A DNA stretch of 64,000 nt from JBAXQQ01 sp037131695 (lineage in GTDB: Bacteria > Armatimonadota > Hebobacteria > CAIYQO01). Made by a program: the position numbers and the translations under genes. A model generated the notes under the pieces. The model was not told the DNA's origin, made no database searches, and saw only the letters and a program-made list of their open reading frames with translations. Shown in pieces: positions 1-9,900 of the stretch (position 1 is the first letter of the stretch; each line of letters opens with the position of its first letter). The stretch is from the NCBI GenBank assembly GCA_964638715.1, contig CAZWZF010000001.1:1-64000 (forward strand), given 5' to 3'.

Positions 1-1
1 A

Positions 2-820
2 ACAAGTACTTATAAATCTTATGAAGAATTAAAATTAAATCCACCAGATGCAGATTGCTATATTTCGGGTAGTGACCAGGTTTGGAATGCAATTAATGGA
101 TGTTTTCCTGCTTTCTTTTTAGATTTCGGCAATAAAAATACTAAACGTATTTCTTATGCAGCCAGTATGGGTGTATATAATCTCCCAATAGATAATGAAA
201 AAAAGCTTATTAATTATATAAGTAAGTTTGATAAAGTTTCTTTAAGAGAAGAAGAAGCAAAGAACTATATTGAAGCAAGAACTGATAAAAATTGTCTTGT
301 TCATATAGATCCTGTTTTCTTATTAGATAAAAAACAATGGAGTAAGTTATGCAATGAAAATTCGATTAAAGGCAAATATATTTTATGTTATCCATTAATT
401 AATAATGAATTATTAAATGAATCATTGAAGAAATTGAAAAAGCTTACAAATTTGCCAATTATAATTTTAGTACCAGAAAATCGAACTAAATGTAAAGGTG
501 ATATCTATATCCGTGATGCTGGGCCAAAAGAGTTCTTATCTCTGATTAAAAATTCTGAATATGTTGTAACTACTTCTTTTCATGGCACTGCTTTCTCAAT
601 AATTTTTGAAAAGAAGTTTTTTTCACTTGTAGGCTTACACGCACCGACAAGAATTACTAATCTATTAAATACATTTAATTTGGGCAACAGAGTGATTACT
701 GATATCGAATATCTAAACTTAGATGAAATAGATTATGATAAAGTAAATATTTTAAAAAATATAGAATGTCAAAAATCAATAGACTATTTGAAAAATATTA
801 TGAAAGCAGATAATGGGTAG
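2..820 (+). CDS. Polysaccharide pyruvyl transferase family protein (5' end outside window)
   Basis: The reading frame is open from base 2, so the N-terminus lies upstream of the window. The visible part, including bases before the first in-frame ATG at 167, reads CYISGSDQVWN, then FFLDFG and RISYAASMG; this pattern is typical of the WcaK/CsaB polysaccharide pyruvyl transferase family. A later SFHGTAFSIIF stretch (about 569-601) fits the family's conserved SxHG motif. Members transfer pyruvate from phosphoenolpyruvate to a sugar as a ketal, in the cytoplasm or at the inner membrane, during capsule or exopolysaccharide synthesis. The stop overlaps the next gene (flippase) by 8 bases, which suggests translational coupling. 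Family is firm; the sugar acceptor is unknown. Confidence 0.85.
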   Translation, partial: TSTYKSYEELKLNPPDADCYISGSDQVWNAINGCFPAFFLDFGNKNTKRISYAASMGVYNLPIDNEKKLINYISKFDKVSLREEEAKNYIEARTDKNCLVHIDPVFLLDKKQWSKLCNENSIKGKYILCYPLINNELLNESLKKLKKLTNLPIIILVPENRTKCKGDIYIRDAGPKEFLSLIKNSEYVVTTSFHGTAFSIIFEKKFFSLVGLHAPTRITNLLNTFNLGNRVITDIEYLNLDEIDYDKVNILKNIECQKSIDYLKNIMKADNG

Positions 821-2324
821 AACAAAGAAATTTTTATATAATTCTATATCAGCAGCATTCTTGCAATTTGTAATAATGATTGTGGGATTTATTATTCCCA
901 GAATAATGCTGGAATATTACGGGTCTGAGATTAATGGACTGGTTTCATCTATTACCCAGTTTATCTCCTACTTTAACCTTGTCGAAGCAGGTCTGGCAAC
1001 TTCTGCTATCTATGCACTTTATAAACCTTTAGCAGATAATGATATCAAAAATATAAATGGTATCGTTACAGCCGCTAAAAATTTCTATAATTTATCTGGT
1101 TATATCTTCACATCATTAACCATCGGTTTAGCTGTTATCTATCCATTTTTTGTTAAAACGAATGCAGTTTCGCCTCTAAATGTAGGATTACTTGTACTGG
1201 TATTAGGGGTTACCGGTGCAATGGAATTCTTTACCATGTCTAAATATAGAGTTTTATTGACTGCTGATCAAAAGATTTTTGTAATATCTATAACTTCAGT
1301 AATTGCATTAATAATTAATACAGCAATAATTATTGTGCTTTCAAAGTTAAGAGTAGACATTGTAGTATTAAGAACAGTTGCACTTTTTTCTGTTTTTGCA
1401 AGGTCAATTCTTTTATACACTTATGTTAACTTGAAATATAAATATATCAACTATCACGAAGAACCTAATTATAAAGCTCTCAGTAAACGTTGGGATGCAT
1501 TATATCTGCAAATATTAGGTTCAATTCAATTTGGCATACCTGTTGTTTATGCGACATTATTCACGAACTTAAAAATCGTAAGTATTTATGCTATTTATAA
1601 TATGGTAATAAGTGGAATTAATGGCCTTTTAAGTATGTTTATTTCAGGATTATCTGCTTCATTTGGTGATATTATTGCGAGAAAAGACTTGAAATTATTT
1701 CAAAAAACTTCTTCTGAATTTGAATTTATATATTATAGTTTAATAACAATTATATACTCAACGACAATGATATTGTATAACCCTTTTATAAAAATCTATA
1801 CCCGTGGTATTACTGACACAAATTATAACTTACCTTTAACTGGTTTTTTGTTTGTGTTAAACGGTATATTATACAATTTGAAAACACCACAAGGAATGCT
1901 TGTGGTTTCAGCAGGTATGTTTAAAGAAACAAGAATGCAAACTACCATACAAGCTTTGATTATTATTATTACCGGCATAGTACTGATACACTATTGGGGA
2001 TTAAATGGAATGTTATTAGCATCTATTTTATCAAATTTATATCGTGATATTGACTTGATGATATTCATACCAAAGTACTTAACAAAATTACCTGTAAAAA
2101 GTACCGCATTCAAAATTATTAAATTATTTATTCTATCTTCAATTATTTGGTTTACATCCCTTGCATTTAATATTAATCCAACAAATTACTTTAGTTTCTT
2201 TGGAATAGCAATTTGTATTATAATCTATTCAACTATTATTGTAGCAGTAACTACTTTAATATTTGATAGAGATCACATAACTGATTTTGTAAATAGAATT
2301 AAATTACTTAAAGGTTCAACATAA
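813..2324 (+). CDS. Wzx-like polysaccharide flippase (oligosaccharide translocase)
   Basis: A 503-residue, very hydrophobic protein with about 12-14 predicted membrane segments spread along its length. The N-terminus (LYNSISAAFLQFVIMIVGF, then IPRIMLEYYGSEINGLVSSI) matches the polysaccharide biosynthesis/MOP exporter pattern of Wzx and RfbX proteins. Such proteins flip undecaprenyl-linked oligosaccharide repeat units across the inner membrane. The start overlaps the end of the pyruvyl transferase gene and lies 34 bases before the ferredoxin/F420-beta-type gene, so the three appear to be one operon. The length is usual for the family. Substrate cannot be read from the sequence. Confidence 0.85.
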   Translation: MGRTKKFLYNSISAAFLQFVIMIVGFIIPRIMLEYYGSEINGLVSSITQFISYFNLVEAGLATSAIYALYKPLADNDIKNINGIVTAAKNFYNLSGYIFTSLTIGLAVIYPFFVKTNAVSPLNVGLLVLVLGVTGAMEFFTMSKYRVLLTADQKIFVISITSVIALIINTAIIIVLSKLRVDIVVLRTVALFSVFARSILLYTYVNLKYKYINYHEEPNYKALSKRWDALYLQILGSIQFGIPVVYATLFTNLKIVSIYAIYNMVISGINGLLSMFISGLSASFGDIIARKDLKLFQKTSSEFEFIYYSLITIIYSTTMILYNPFIKIYTRGITDTNYNLPLTGFLFVLNGILYNLKTPQGMLVVSAGMFKETRMQTTIQALIIIITGIVLIHYWGLNGMLLASILSNLYRDIDLMIFIPKYLTKLPVKSTAFKIIKLFILSSIIWFTSLAFNINPTNYFSFFGIAICIIIYSTIIVAVTTLIFDRDHITDFVNRIKLLKGST

Positions 2325-2358
2325 TAATACCATTACATATACAAACAAGGGGTCTCAA

Positions 2359-3507
2359 ATGGTAGATAGTAAAGATAAAAATAATTGTTGCGGTTGCAGA
2401 GCATGCGAACATATCTGTCCAAAAAATGCTATTCAAATGAACGAAGATATAAAAGGATTCAAATATCCTAAAATAGATCATTCTTTGTGCAATAAATGTG
2501 GATTATGTGATACGATATGCGCATTTAACAACAATTATCGAAATCATGGTGACAATCCAACTGTTTATGCTGTTAAAAATAAAGATGAAAATATTAGAGC
2601 TACCAGTACATCAGGTGGAATGTTTGTTGCTATTTCTGATGAAATAATAAAAAATGGTGGGGTTGTATATGGAGTTAATTATGGAGAGAAACTTTATGTA
2701 TGTCATCAAAGGGCTGAAACAAAAGAACAAAGAGATCAATTCAAAGGATCTAAATACATTCAAAGTGATTTGGGTGATACTTTTCTAAAAGTTAAGCAAG
2801 ATCTGGAAGATGATAGGATGGTGCTTTTTACAGGAACTCCATGCCAGGTTGCATCTTTAAATAACTTCTTGAAAAAAGATTTTGAAAATCTATTAACAGT
2901 AGATATAATTTGCCATGGTACACCAAGCAATAAAATATGGAGAGAATACTTGGATATTATAGAAATAATTAATAAGATCGAAATTATATATGTTAATTTT
3001 AGAGACAAATCTATTGGATGGCATCAACCTAAAGTAAAAATTAAATCACTTAACAACAGTAAGAAAGAAATAATAGGAGAAAAATCATTTTTTCAGCTAT
3101 TTGTTAAAAATTATATATTAATGCCTGCATGCTATAACTGCTATTTTGCAAATTTCAAGCGTCCTGGAGATATTACTATCGGTGATTTTTGGGGAATCGA
3201 AAGAACCATGAGTGAATTCGATGATAACAAAGGAGTATCACTTGTAATGGTAAATTCAAAAAAAGGAAATCTTTTTATAGATAAAATAAAAGATAATATT
3301 GAAATGCAAATAAGTTCGAAAGAAAATTGCATGCACGGCACATTACAATGTGCTTCACCTAAAAATAAAGATACTGATAAACTATGGAATGATTATGAAA
3401 AATACGGATTAAGATATATTATATTTAAATATACCGATTATAGTAATCTTAGAACATTCATCAAGAAAGTAATCAATAAAATTAAAAGTCTGCTTAATTT
3501 GAATTAA
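2359..3507 (+). CDS. Ferredoxin plus coenzyme F420 hydrogenase/dehydrogenase beta-type protein of polysaccharide loci
   Basis: This 382-residue protein starts with a two-cluster ferredoxin region: C10-x2-C13-x2-C16-x3-C20-P and C44-x2-C47-x2-C50-x3-C54. Residues from about 75 on match the FrhB/FpoF (coenzyme F420 hydrogenase/dehydrogenase beta subunit) N- and C-terminal domains, including TSGGMF, TGTPCQVA, DIICHGTPS and CYNCYFANFKRPGDITIGDFWG. Homologues occur next to pyruvyl transferases and flippases in exopolysaccharide loci, exactly as here; their reaction is not established, but a flavin/Fe-S redox step on a sugar or lipid carrier is possible. AAGGGG sits about 6 bases before the ATG. 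There is no sign that this organism makes F420. Confidence 0.8.
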   Translation: MVDSKDKNNCCGCRACEHICPKNAIQMNEDIKGFKYPKIDHSLCNKCGLCDTICAFNNNYRNHGDNPTVYAVKNKDENIRATSTSGGMFVAISDEIIKNGGVVYGVNYGEKLYVCHQRAETKEQRDQFKGSKYIQSDLGDTFLKVKQDLEDDRMVLFTGTPCQVASLNNFLKKDFENLLTVDIICHGTPSNKIWREYLDIIEIINKIEIIYVNFRDKSIGWHQPKVKIKSLNNSKKEIIGEKSFFQLFVKNYILMPACYNCYFANFKRPGDITIGDFWGIERTMSEFDDNKGVSLVMVNSKKGNLFIDKIKDNIEMQISSKENCMHGTLQCASPKNKDTDKLWNDYEKYGLRYIIFKYTDYSNLRTFIKKVINKIKSLLNLN

Positions 3508-3584
3508 GCATATTGTATTTCACAATAATCATGCAATATTCTTTAGTATTTATAACTTGTTATGTTTGAAAAATAAGGTATACC

Positions 3585-3614
3585 TTGAATAAGGCAGGAA
3601 ATTTGTCATATTAA
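3585..3614 (+). promoter_or_regulatory. Possible promoter of the capEFG operon
   Basis: TTGAAT at 3585-3590 is followed after 18 bases by TATTAA at 3609-3614, a modest match to -35/-10 consensus, in the 138-base gap before capE. A perfect 12-base palindrome (AAGGTATACCTT, 3575-3586) overlaps the -35 box and could be an operator. An AAGGA Shine-Dalgarno follows at about 3630. The gap has no strong terminator for the gene upstream. Inference only. Confidence 0.3.
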
Positions 3615-3645
3615 GAGAAAATTAATATTAAGGAACTTAATTATT

Positions 3646-4668
3646 ATGTTTAAAAACAAAACCTTGTTAATAACCGGGGGTACCGGCACATTCGGGAACG
3701 CTGTTCTTGATCGTTTTTTAGCTACAGATATTAATGAAATTCGGATTTTTAGTCGGGACGAAAAAAAACAAGATGATATGCGCAAGGTATATGCTAATCC
3801 CAAACTAAAATTCTATATAGGCGATGTCCGGGATGAATCAAGTATTCGTGATGCTATGACAGGCGTTGATTTCGTATTTCATGCCGCCGCATTGAAACAA
3901 GTACCGAGTTGCGAATTTTTCCCGTTGGAAGCATTACGAACTAATGCTTTGGGTACTGAGAACCTTTTAACAGCAGCAATTCAAAATAAGGTAAAGCGAG
4001 TAATAGTACTAAGTACAGATAAAGCTGTATATCCGATAAACGCTATGGGAATTTCCAAAGCAATGATGGAAAAACTGGCAATAGCAAAATCACGTGTAGC
4101 CGGTAAAAACACTGTCATTTCTGTTACAAGATATGGCAATGTTATGGCAAGCCGCGGGTCTGTAATTCCATTATTTATTAAGCAAATACAAAATAATGAA
4201 CCAATAACGATAACCGATCCAAACATGACCAGATTCATGATGACAATCGAAGATGCGGTTGACTTGGTAATTTATGCTTTTTCAAATGGTAATCCCGGTG
4301 ACACCTTTGTGCAGAAAGCTCCATCATGCACTATTCGCACCCTTGCTGAAGCTATTAACAAAATACTAAAAAGCAGCAATCCGATTAATATAATTGGAAC
4401 AAGACATGGAGAAAAATTATACGAAACTTTACTTACCCGCGAAGAAATGACTATAGCAAATGACCTTGGCGGATATTACCGTATACCAGCAGATAACCGA
4501 GACTTAAATTATGCAGCATATTTCAGTGAAGGTAATGAAGAAGTAACGGAACAAAATGATTATAATTCACACAATGTAAACCTTAAAAATGTTGATGAAA
4601 TGTGTGAACTGCTGCTTAAGTTAGATTGTATAAAGCAGGCAATCAATGGTGAAAAGGTAGGAATTTAA
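3646..4668 (+). CDS. capE: UDP-GlcNAc 4,6-dehydratase/5-epimerase (CapE/FnlA type)
   Basis: A 340-residue extended short-chain dehydrogenase. The NAD(P)-binding TGGTGTFG lies at residues 10-17, and STDKAVYP (123-130) precedes MGISK (134-138), where Met134/Lys138 replace the usual YxxxK pair as in the CapE/FnlA/WbjB group. These enzymes convert UDP-GlcNAc to UDP-2-acetamido-2,6-dideoxy-beta-L-arabino-4-hexulose, the first step to UDP-N-acetyl-L-fucosamine. The gene overlaps capF by one base (TAATG), and capG follows 2 bases later, reproducing the known CapE-CapF-CapG order. AAGGA lies upstream of the ATG. The three-gene context makes the assignment strong; FlaA1/PseB-type dehydratase is the less likely alternative. 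Confidence 0.9.
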   Translation: MFKNKTLLITGGTGTFGNAVLDRFLATDINEIRIFSRDEKKQDDMRKVYANPKLKFYIGDVRDESSIRDAMTGVDFVFHAAALKQVPSCEFFPLEALRTNALGTENLLTAAIQNKVKRVIVLSTDKAVYPINAMGISKAMMEKLAIAKSRVAGKNTVISVTRYGNVMASRGSVIPLFIKQIQNNEPITITDPNMTRFMMTIEDAVDLVIYAFSNGNPGDTFVQKAPSCTIRTLAEAINKILKSSNPINIIGTRHGEKLYETLLTREEMTIANDLGGYYRIPADNRDLNYAAYFSEGNEEVTEQNDYNSHNVNLKNVDEMCELLLKLDCIKQAINGEKVGI

Positions 4669-5783
4669 TGAATATTCTGGTAACTGGAGCAAATGGATTT
4701 GCCGGAAAAAATCTTGTATCAGCTTTGAAAACATCTGATGATACCATACTCGAATTTGATATAGATAATTCAGATGAAGAATTATTCTCCTTTTTAAATC
4801 AGGCAGACATTATATTCCACTTAGCTGGTGTAAATCGCCCGCAAAATACTGATGAATTTAATGTTGGCAATAAAGAATTAACTGAGAAGATTTGCGACTA
4901 CCTGATATCAACAAACAAACAAGCAAAAATCGTGCTCTCGTCTTCTATACAAGCTGAATTGGATAACCCTTATGGAGTCAGCAAACATGGCGCAGAAGAA
5001 GCTGTACGGCAATACGCGGTGAAATCAGCATCCTCTGTAGTAGTTTACCGCCTTAAAAATCTTTTTGGGAAATGGTGCCGTCCGAACTATAATTCTGTAA
5101 CCGCAACATTCTGCCATAATATCGCAAATAACTTGCCCATACAAATATCCGCACCTGAAAATGAAGTAGATTTAACATATATTGATGACGTTGTAATCGC
5201 TTTCAAAAATGAATTGTCTGATAAATTGCCAGGTTTTCGATTTGCTCCCCCGCTGCCATCACGAAAAATAACTCTGGGTACTTTATCAGAACTCATTTAT
5301 TCATTCAACAAGCAAAGGAAGTCGCTACTTTTGCCTGATTTCAGCGACCAGTTTGTACGCAATTTATACGGAACATACTTATCATATCTTAAAACTGATG
5401 ACTTTTCTTATACTCTGGATATTAAATCTGATAATCGCGGGTCATTGGCGGAGTTATTAAAGTCGCCTTATATTGGTCAGGTTTTCATTTCACGAACACT
5501 GCCGGGAATTACTCGCGGCAACCATTATCACCACACAAAAACTGAAAAATTCATGGTAGTACAAGGTAAAGGGATAATTAGATTTAGAAATATCAATAAT
5601 GATGAAGTAATCGAATATCCCGTTGAAGGAAGCGAATATAAGGTAGTAGATATCCCGCCAGGATATACACATTCAATAGAAAATGTTGGCGATAATGAAA
5701 TGGTAACTATATTCTGGGCTGTTGAAATTTTTAATCCTGAAAAACCGGATACTTATTTTGTACCGGTAATTAAAGCGGAGTAA
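4668..5783 (+). CDS. capF: UDP-2-acetamido-2,6-dideoxy-hexulose reductase/epimerase (CapF/FnlB type)
   Basis: A 371-residue two-domain protein close to the length of S. aureus CapF. Residues 1 to about 240 form a short-chain reductase with TGANGFAGKN at 6-15 and the catalytic pair in YGVSK (Tyr102, Lys106). The C-terminal part from about 250 is a cupin with the metal-binding stretch GNHYHHTKTEKF and a later PPGYTHSIEN. In CapF the cupin epimerises C-3 and the reductase reduces C-4 with NADPH, giving UDP-2-acetamido-2,6-dideoxy-L-talose. It is translationally coupled to capE and followed directly by capG. Cytoplasmic. Highly confident from domain order and neighbours. Confidence 0.92.
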   Translation: MNILVTGANGFAGKNLVSALKTSDDTILEFDIDNSDEELFSFLNQADIIFHLAGVNRPQNTDEFNVGNKELTEKICDYLISTNKQAKIVLSSSIQAELDNPYGVSKHGAEEAVRQYAVKSASSVVVYRLKNLFGKWCRPNYNSVTATFCHNIANNLPIQISAPENEVDLTYIDDVVIAFKNELSDKLPGFRFAPPLPSRKITLGTLSELIYSFNKQRKSLLLPDFSDQFVRNLYGTYLSYLKTDDFSYTLDIKSDNRGSLAELLKSPYIGQVFISRTLPGITRGNHYHHTKTEKFMVVQGKGIIRFRNINNDEVIEYPVEGSEYKVVDIPPGYTHSIENVGDNEMVTIFWAVEIFNPEKPDTYFVPVIKAE

Positions 5784-5785
5784 AT

Positions 5786-6904
5786 ATGAAAATAATGACT
5801 GTAGTCGGCACCCGACCAGAAATAATACGATTATCCTGTGTAATGCAGACGATAGATAAATACCTTACCCAAATAATAGTTCATACCGGACAAAATTATG
5901 ATTACGAATTAAATCAAGTTTTTTTTGACGACCTTGAATTGCGAAAACCAGATTATTTCTTAGGTGCCGCCGGTAATACCGCATGTGAAACTATTGGCCA
6001 TATTATCTCGAAAGTTGATGATTTATTAGTCAAAGTACAACCTGACGCGCTATTAATTCTTGGAGATACTAATAGCTGCCTCGCTGCCTATCCGGCAAAA
6101 AGACGTAAAATCCCGGTATTCCACATGGAAGCCGGCAATCGATGTTTTGACCAGCGCGTACCAGAAGAAATTAACCGGAAAATAGTAGACCATATCAGCG
6201 ATATAAACTTAACTTATAGCGATATCTCTCGCGAATATTTATTAGCAGAAGGTTTGCCAGCAGATCGTGTATTTAAAACAGGCAGCCCAATGTTTGAAGT
6301 GTTGAATAAATATATGGATAAAATAAAAGCGTCTGATATATTATCAACGTTAAATTTAACACCTGATAATTATTTCCTGGTGAGTGCGCACCGCGAAGAA
6401 AATATCGATGATCCAAAGCAATTCGCCAAATTAATAACTGTATTAAATAAATTAGCAGAAACTTATTCGTTGCGCATGATAGTTTCAACCCATCCTCGCA
6501 CCAGAAAAAGAATAGACGATGAAAGAGTAATCCTTAACCCATTAGTTGAATTAATGAAACCTCTGGGATTTAGCGATTATGTGAACTTGCAAATGAATGC
6601 AAAAGTAGTGCTGTCAGACAGCGGTACAATCACCGAAGAAAGCTCCATACTAAATCTGCGCGCTTTAAACATTCGCAACGCTCACGAACGTCCTGAAGGC
6701 GTAGAAGAGGCCACTGTAATGATGACCGGGTTGGAAATAGACACTATTATGACCGCATTGAAGATACTGGAGCACCAACCAAAAGATACACGCCTGTTAA
6801 GACAGGTTGCTGATTATCAAATGCCAAATGTCAGCGAAAAAGTAGTAAGGATAATACTTAGCTATAAAGAATATGTAGAACGCGTTGTCTGGCGAAAAAA
6901 CTAA
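5786..6904 (+). CDS. capG: UDP-L-FucNAc-forming UDP-N-acetylglucosamine 2-epimerase homologue (CapG/FnlC type)
   Basis: A 372-residue member of the non-hydrolysing UDP-GlcNAc 2-epimerase family. It starts MKIMTVVGTRPEIIR and contains HTGQNYD, GDTNS, HMEAGNRCFDQRVPEEINR and SDSGTITEES, all hallmark motifs of the WecB fold. As third gene after capE and capF it should epimerise C-2 of the talose intermediate to give UDP-N-acetyl-L-fucosamine for capsule or O-antigen. It ends at a 17-bp inverted repeat that probably terminates the operon. A stand-alone WecB role making UDP-ManNAc is less likely because of the operon. Confidence 0.9.
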   Translation: MKIMTVVGTRPEIIRLSCVMQTIDKYLTQIIVHTGQNYDYELNQVFFDDLELRKPDYFLGAAGNTACETIGHIISKVDDLLVKVQPDALLILGDTNSCLAAYPAKRRKIPVFHMEAGNRCFDQRVPEEINRKIVDHISDINLTYSDISREYLLAEGLPADRVFKTGSPMFEVLNKYMDKIKASDILSTLNLTPDNYFLVSAHREENIDDPKQFAKLITVLNKLAETYSLRMIVSTHPRTRKRIDDERVILNPLVELMKPLGFSDYVNLQMNAKVVLSDSGTITEESSILNLRALNIRNAHERPEGVEEATVMMTGLEIDTIMTALKILEHQPKDTRLLRQVADYQMPNVSEKVVRIILSYKEYVERVVWRKN

Positions 6905-6918
6905 AGCACAATCATATT

Positions 6919-6962
6919 TGAATATTGATTTAGAAATTAATTAACTTCTAAATCAATATTCA
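6919..6962. terminator. Bidirectional hairpin between convergent capG and the large secreted-protein gene
   Basis: A perfect 17-bp inverted repeat (6919-6935 with 6946-6962) encloses a 10-base loop. Its right arm and loop contain the stop and last codons of the minus-strand gene that ends at 6937. The stem is AT-rich and there is no long T-run, so termination strength is uncertain. It lies exactly where transcription from both strands converges. Confidence 0.7.
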
Positions 6963-9900
6963 TATCTTTTCCGCCCCATTTAACTCCTGCTGTCCATTTG
7001 CCAGCAGGCAAACCTGTTATTTGAGCGACAAATATCCCAATTCCGGTAATCGATTTCCATTTAGGTTTAACATATATTCGAACGGTACTCCATTCATTTT
7101 GTCCCTTAATATATATAGAATCTGGTGGAATTGAATTATCATCTAAAATCGGTAAAATAATGTTTGCATTGCTATCATTTACTGTGGAAATGTAGTTATA
7201 TCCCGGTTTCAAAACAAATCTGCGCGAAACAATTGTTTGTGTAGAATATTCAGACATTAATACAATTCCCGATCCTAATTTGGATGAATGCAAAACAGCA
7301 TTGGCATATACAACCGGTAATTTAACAGCCTTTGACTCACCGTCAGCAAGCCACCATATCTGCGCGAATTCACTATTGCTTTGTAAAATCGCCGGCATAT
7401 CCACAGCTTTTAATTCCACATTAATATCCGGGGAATCTTCCGGCATATTAACTAACCATCCATATCTTTTATCCTGAAAATTTCTCCAATCATTGCCTAC
7501 AATTACTGTATAATCACCAGGGACAGCATTATCTATTATAGCCTCGCCTTTTGCGTCAGTTGTCACCCGGCCATAAAACTCACCGGAATAAACCATATCC
7601 GGCATAGAATATCGATAAACCAGTGTAGTATCATTCATAATATTGCCAGCTGGATCATACAATTTAATCTTAATCTTAGATGCTGGTTCATATTTTGCTG
7701 GATTTACTTCTGTGTTTGCATTTAACGCAAATTTATTTATCGCACCTTGCCCTGGTGTGAAAACAGATATTTTCGTTGTATCAGTTGGTACAGCTATAAC
7801 AACAGCACCATTGCGGTCCATTGAAGCGTAGATAACTTTATTATTCGTACCTTCTGCTACAATTCTACTTCCCGGCATTAAGTCGCGTGTTGCTACTTTT
7901 GTAAGATTTGTGACAGGCAATACAATCCTAATATTCTTTTCAGTGTATGCAGTCGTTGTTTTATATATTATTTCCTGCACAGTATCTTTTGTAAATACAG
8001 GTTTGAATATACAAAATATATTCGATTGTATGCGTTCAAAGGAATATTTTGTATCCCATAGATTTAATGATATATCTGATGAAGCAATATTCATAACTTC
8101 GTTTCCATCTGAAAATATTTGTTGACCATAATTTGGAAGTAAATTAGGATTCTGGTTTTGAACTGACTTCATATCATCAGGAAAGGCCGGGTATATTTTC
8201 AGATTTTCAATATTATTATTTTCATTGCTAAATTTAAGATTATAAGTCTTCATATTTAGTATTTCGTCTTTGTCAGACTGATATTGCTTAACCTTCATGG
8301 TGTTAGGAGATAACTGCATCCACCAACCGATAATTTTATCTTTGTTGCCATATACAGGAACAGAGGCGTTATTGGCGTTAACTACTAAACTTTTAACTTC
8401 CAACGGGTTATCTACAGAAATAAATTTAACAACTGCTGCAGGGGGTGCAATACAAATCGGATCATTAACTTTAATTTCTAATTTATCTATAGATGAATCA
8501 AACTCTGCAATAGGATTATTGGCATCATACATATCACAAGTAATTTTATACTTCCCTATCGGAGCATTTATTATATATTCACCTATCTCTTTACCTTTCA
8601 TAATATCAATAAGTTTGCTGTCCCCAATCAATTTTCTCATCTGTTGCGATTCAGGCATGATTTGCAGTTTTGATACATCTGCACTTTTACCTGATTTATC
8701 TATGAACTTTAATGTTGCAGAATTACTTTTATTTAAAGTTATTGGAAGTGTTAAAATACGATTTTTCGACTCTGGCGAATCACAATAAGGAATGTAAATA
8801 TCTTGAATTAATAAACTTCTATTTGACCCATCTTGTGCTGCAATTAAAAGTGATGTTTGATTTCCTGATTGTAAGTATATCGTTTTTCCATAACTCGGAT
8901 TTACTGTGCCGGGATCTTCAGGAGAGTTTTTTTGCAGGTATGTTACTTTTATAGGAATGTCGCTATTTATATCAACTCTAATTGTTGACTCAAATTTAGG
9001 TGCTAATAACGGCTTCGTTATTTCTTTATCATCCGGTAATATTACTCCAGGTTGAATATCCTTCCCCCATATTATCGCTCGAACTAATGGCATATCGTCC
9101 CAAGTAATCATCCCATCAGCACCGGTTTTAACTTCCCGAATTACAATATTATTTCCAATAAGATATGACATTTTCACCAAACTATTTGCCGCAGGTTCGC
9201 CTTTTAATGTAAACACCTTTTGAGTTACTTTTCTTGATACAATATTGTATTCAGTTAAGTCAGATGTGCCATCCGTATTTATATTAAATAGTAAAGGTTG
9301 ACCGGTTGATGTGCCATCTCGCAATGATAAGTTATACAGAGTTCCGGGCATTAACGCCGGTAATTGAATTTTACCATTCGTGACTATCATATCTGTTAAT
9401 ACAATACTTGAATGTTGTTGTCGGCGTGGTAAAGGCAGCGTCTTTAAATCTGTCACCCAATCAGATAAATAACTATTATCAGGAATAATTATTGAAATGG
9501 TACCATTAATTAATGAACCATCTTTTACCTTAACACCATTTTTTGATATCGTTAGAGAGGGAGCGACTCCTTTAGGATAATTTAATTCAATTTTTCTTGA
9601 TATTTCTTTAGTATCAAACTTTGTATAATAATGAAACATTTGAGGTAATTGATTTGTAACACGATTTGATGTATTAAGGATAAATCCTAATTGTGTCGCT
9701 TCAGATGGTAAGCTAACCCAATATTTTCCGTTTGATATTGTAGTAACCATTAAAGCTTGCTGTAAATCATTAATCCTGCAATATACATCCATATTACAGG
9801 TGGTATTCTCTGGAATATTATTAATAGTGATTAACAAACCTGGTCGTGGTATAACTATGTTGTATTCGTTGACAATATCACCGGCGACTTTAACAACTTT

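Noticed and set aside
8297..8788. Plus-strand open frame of 163 codons
   Set aside because: It lies antisense inside the large secreted-protein gene, has no Shine-Dalgarno and no recognisable motif.
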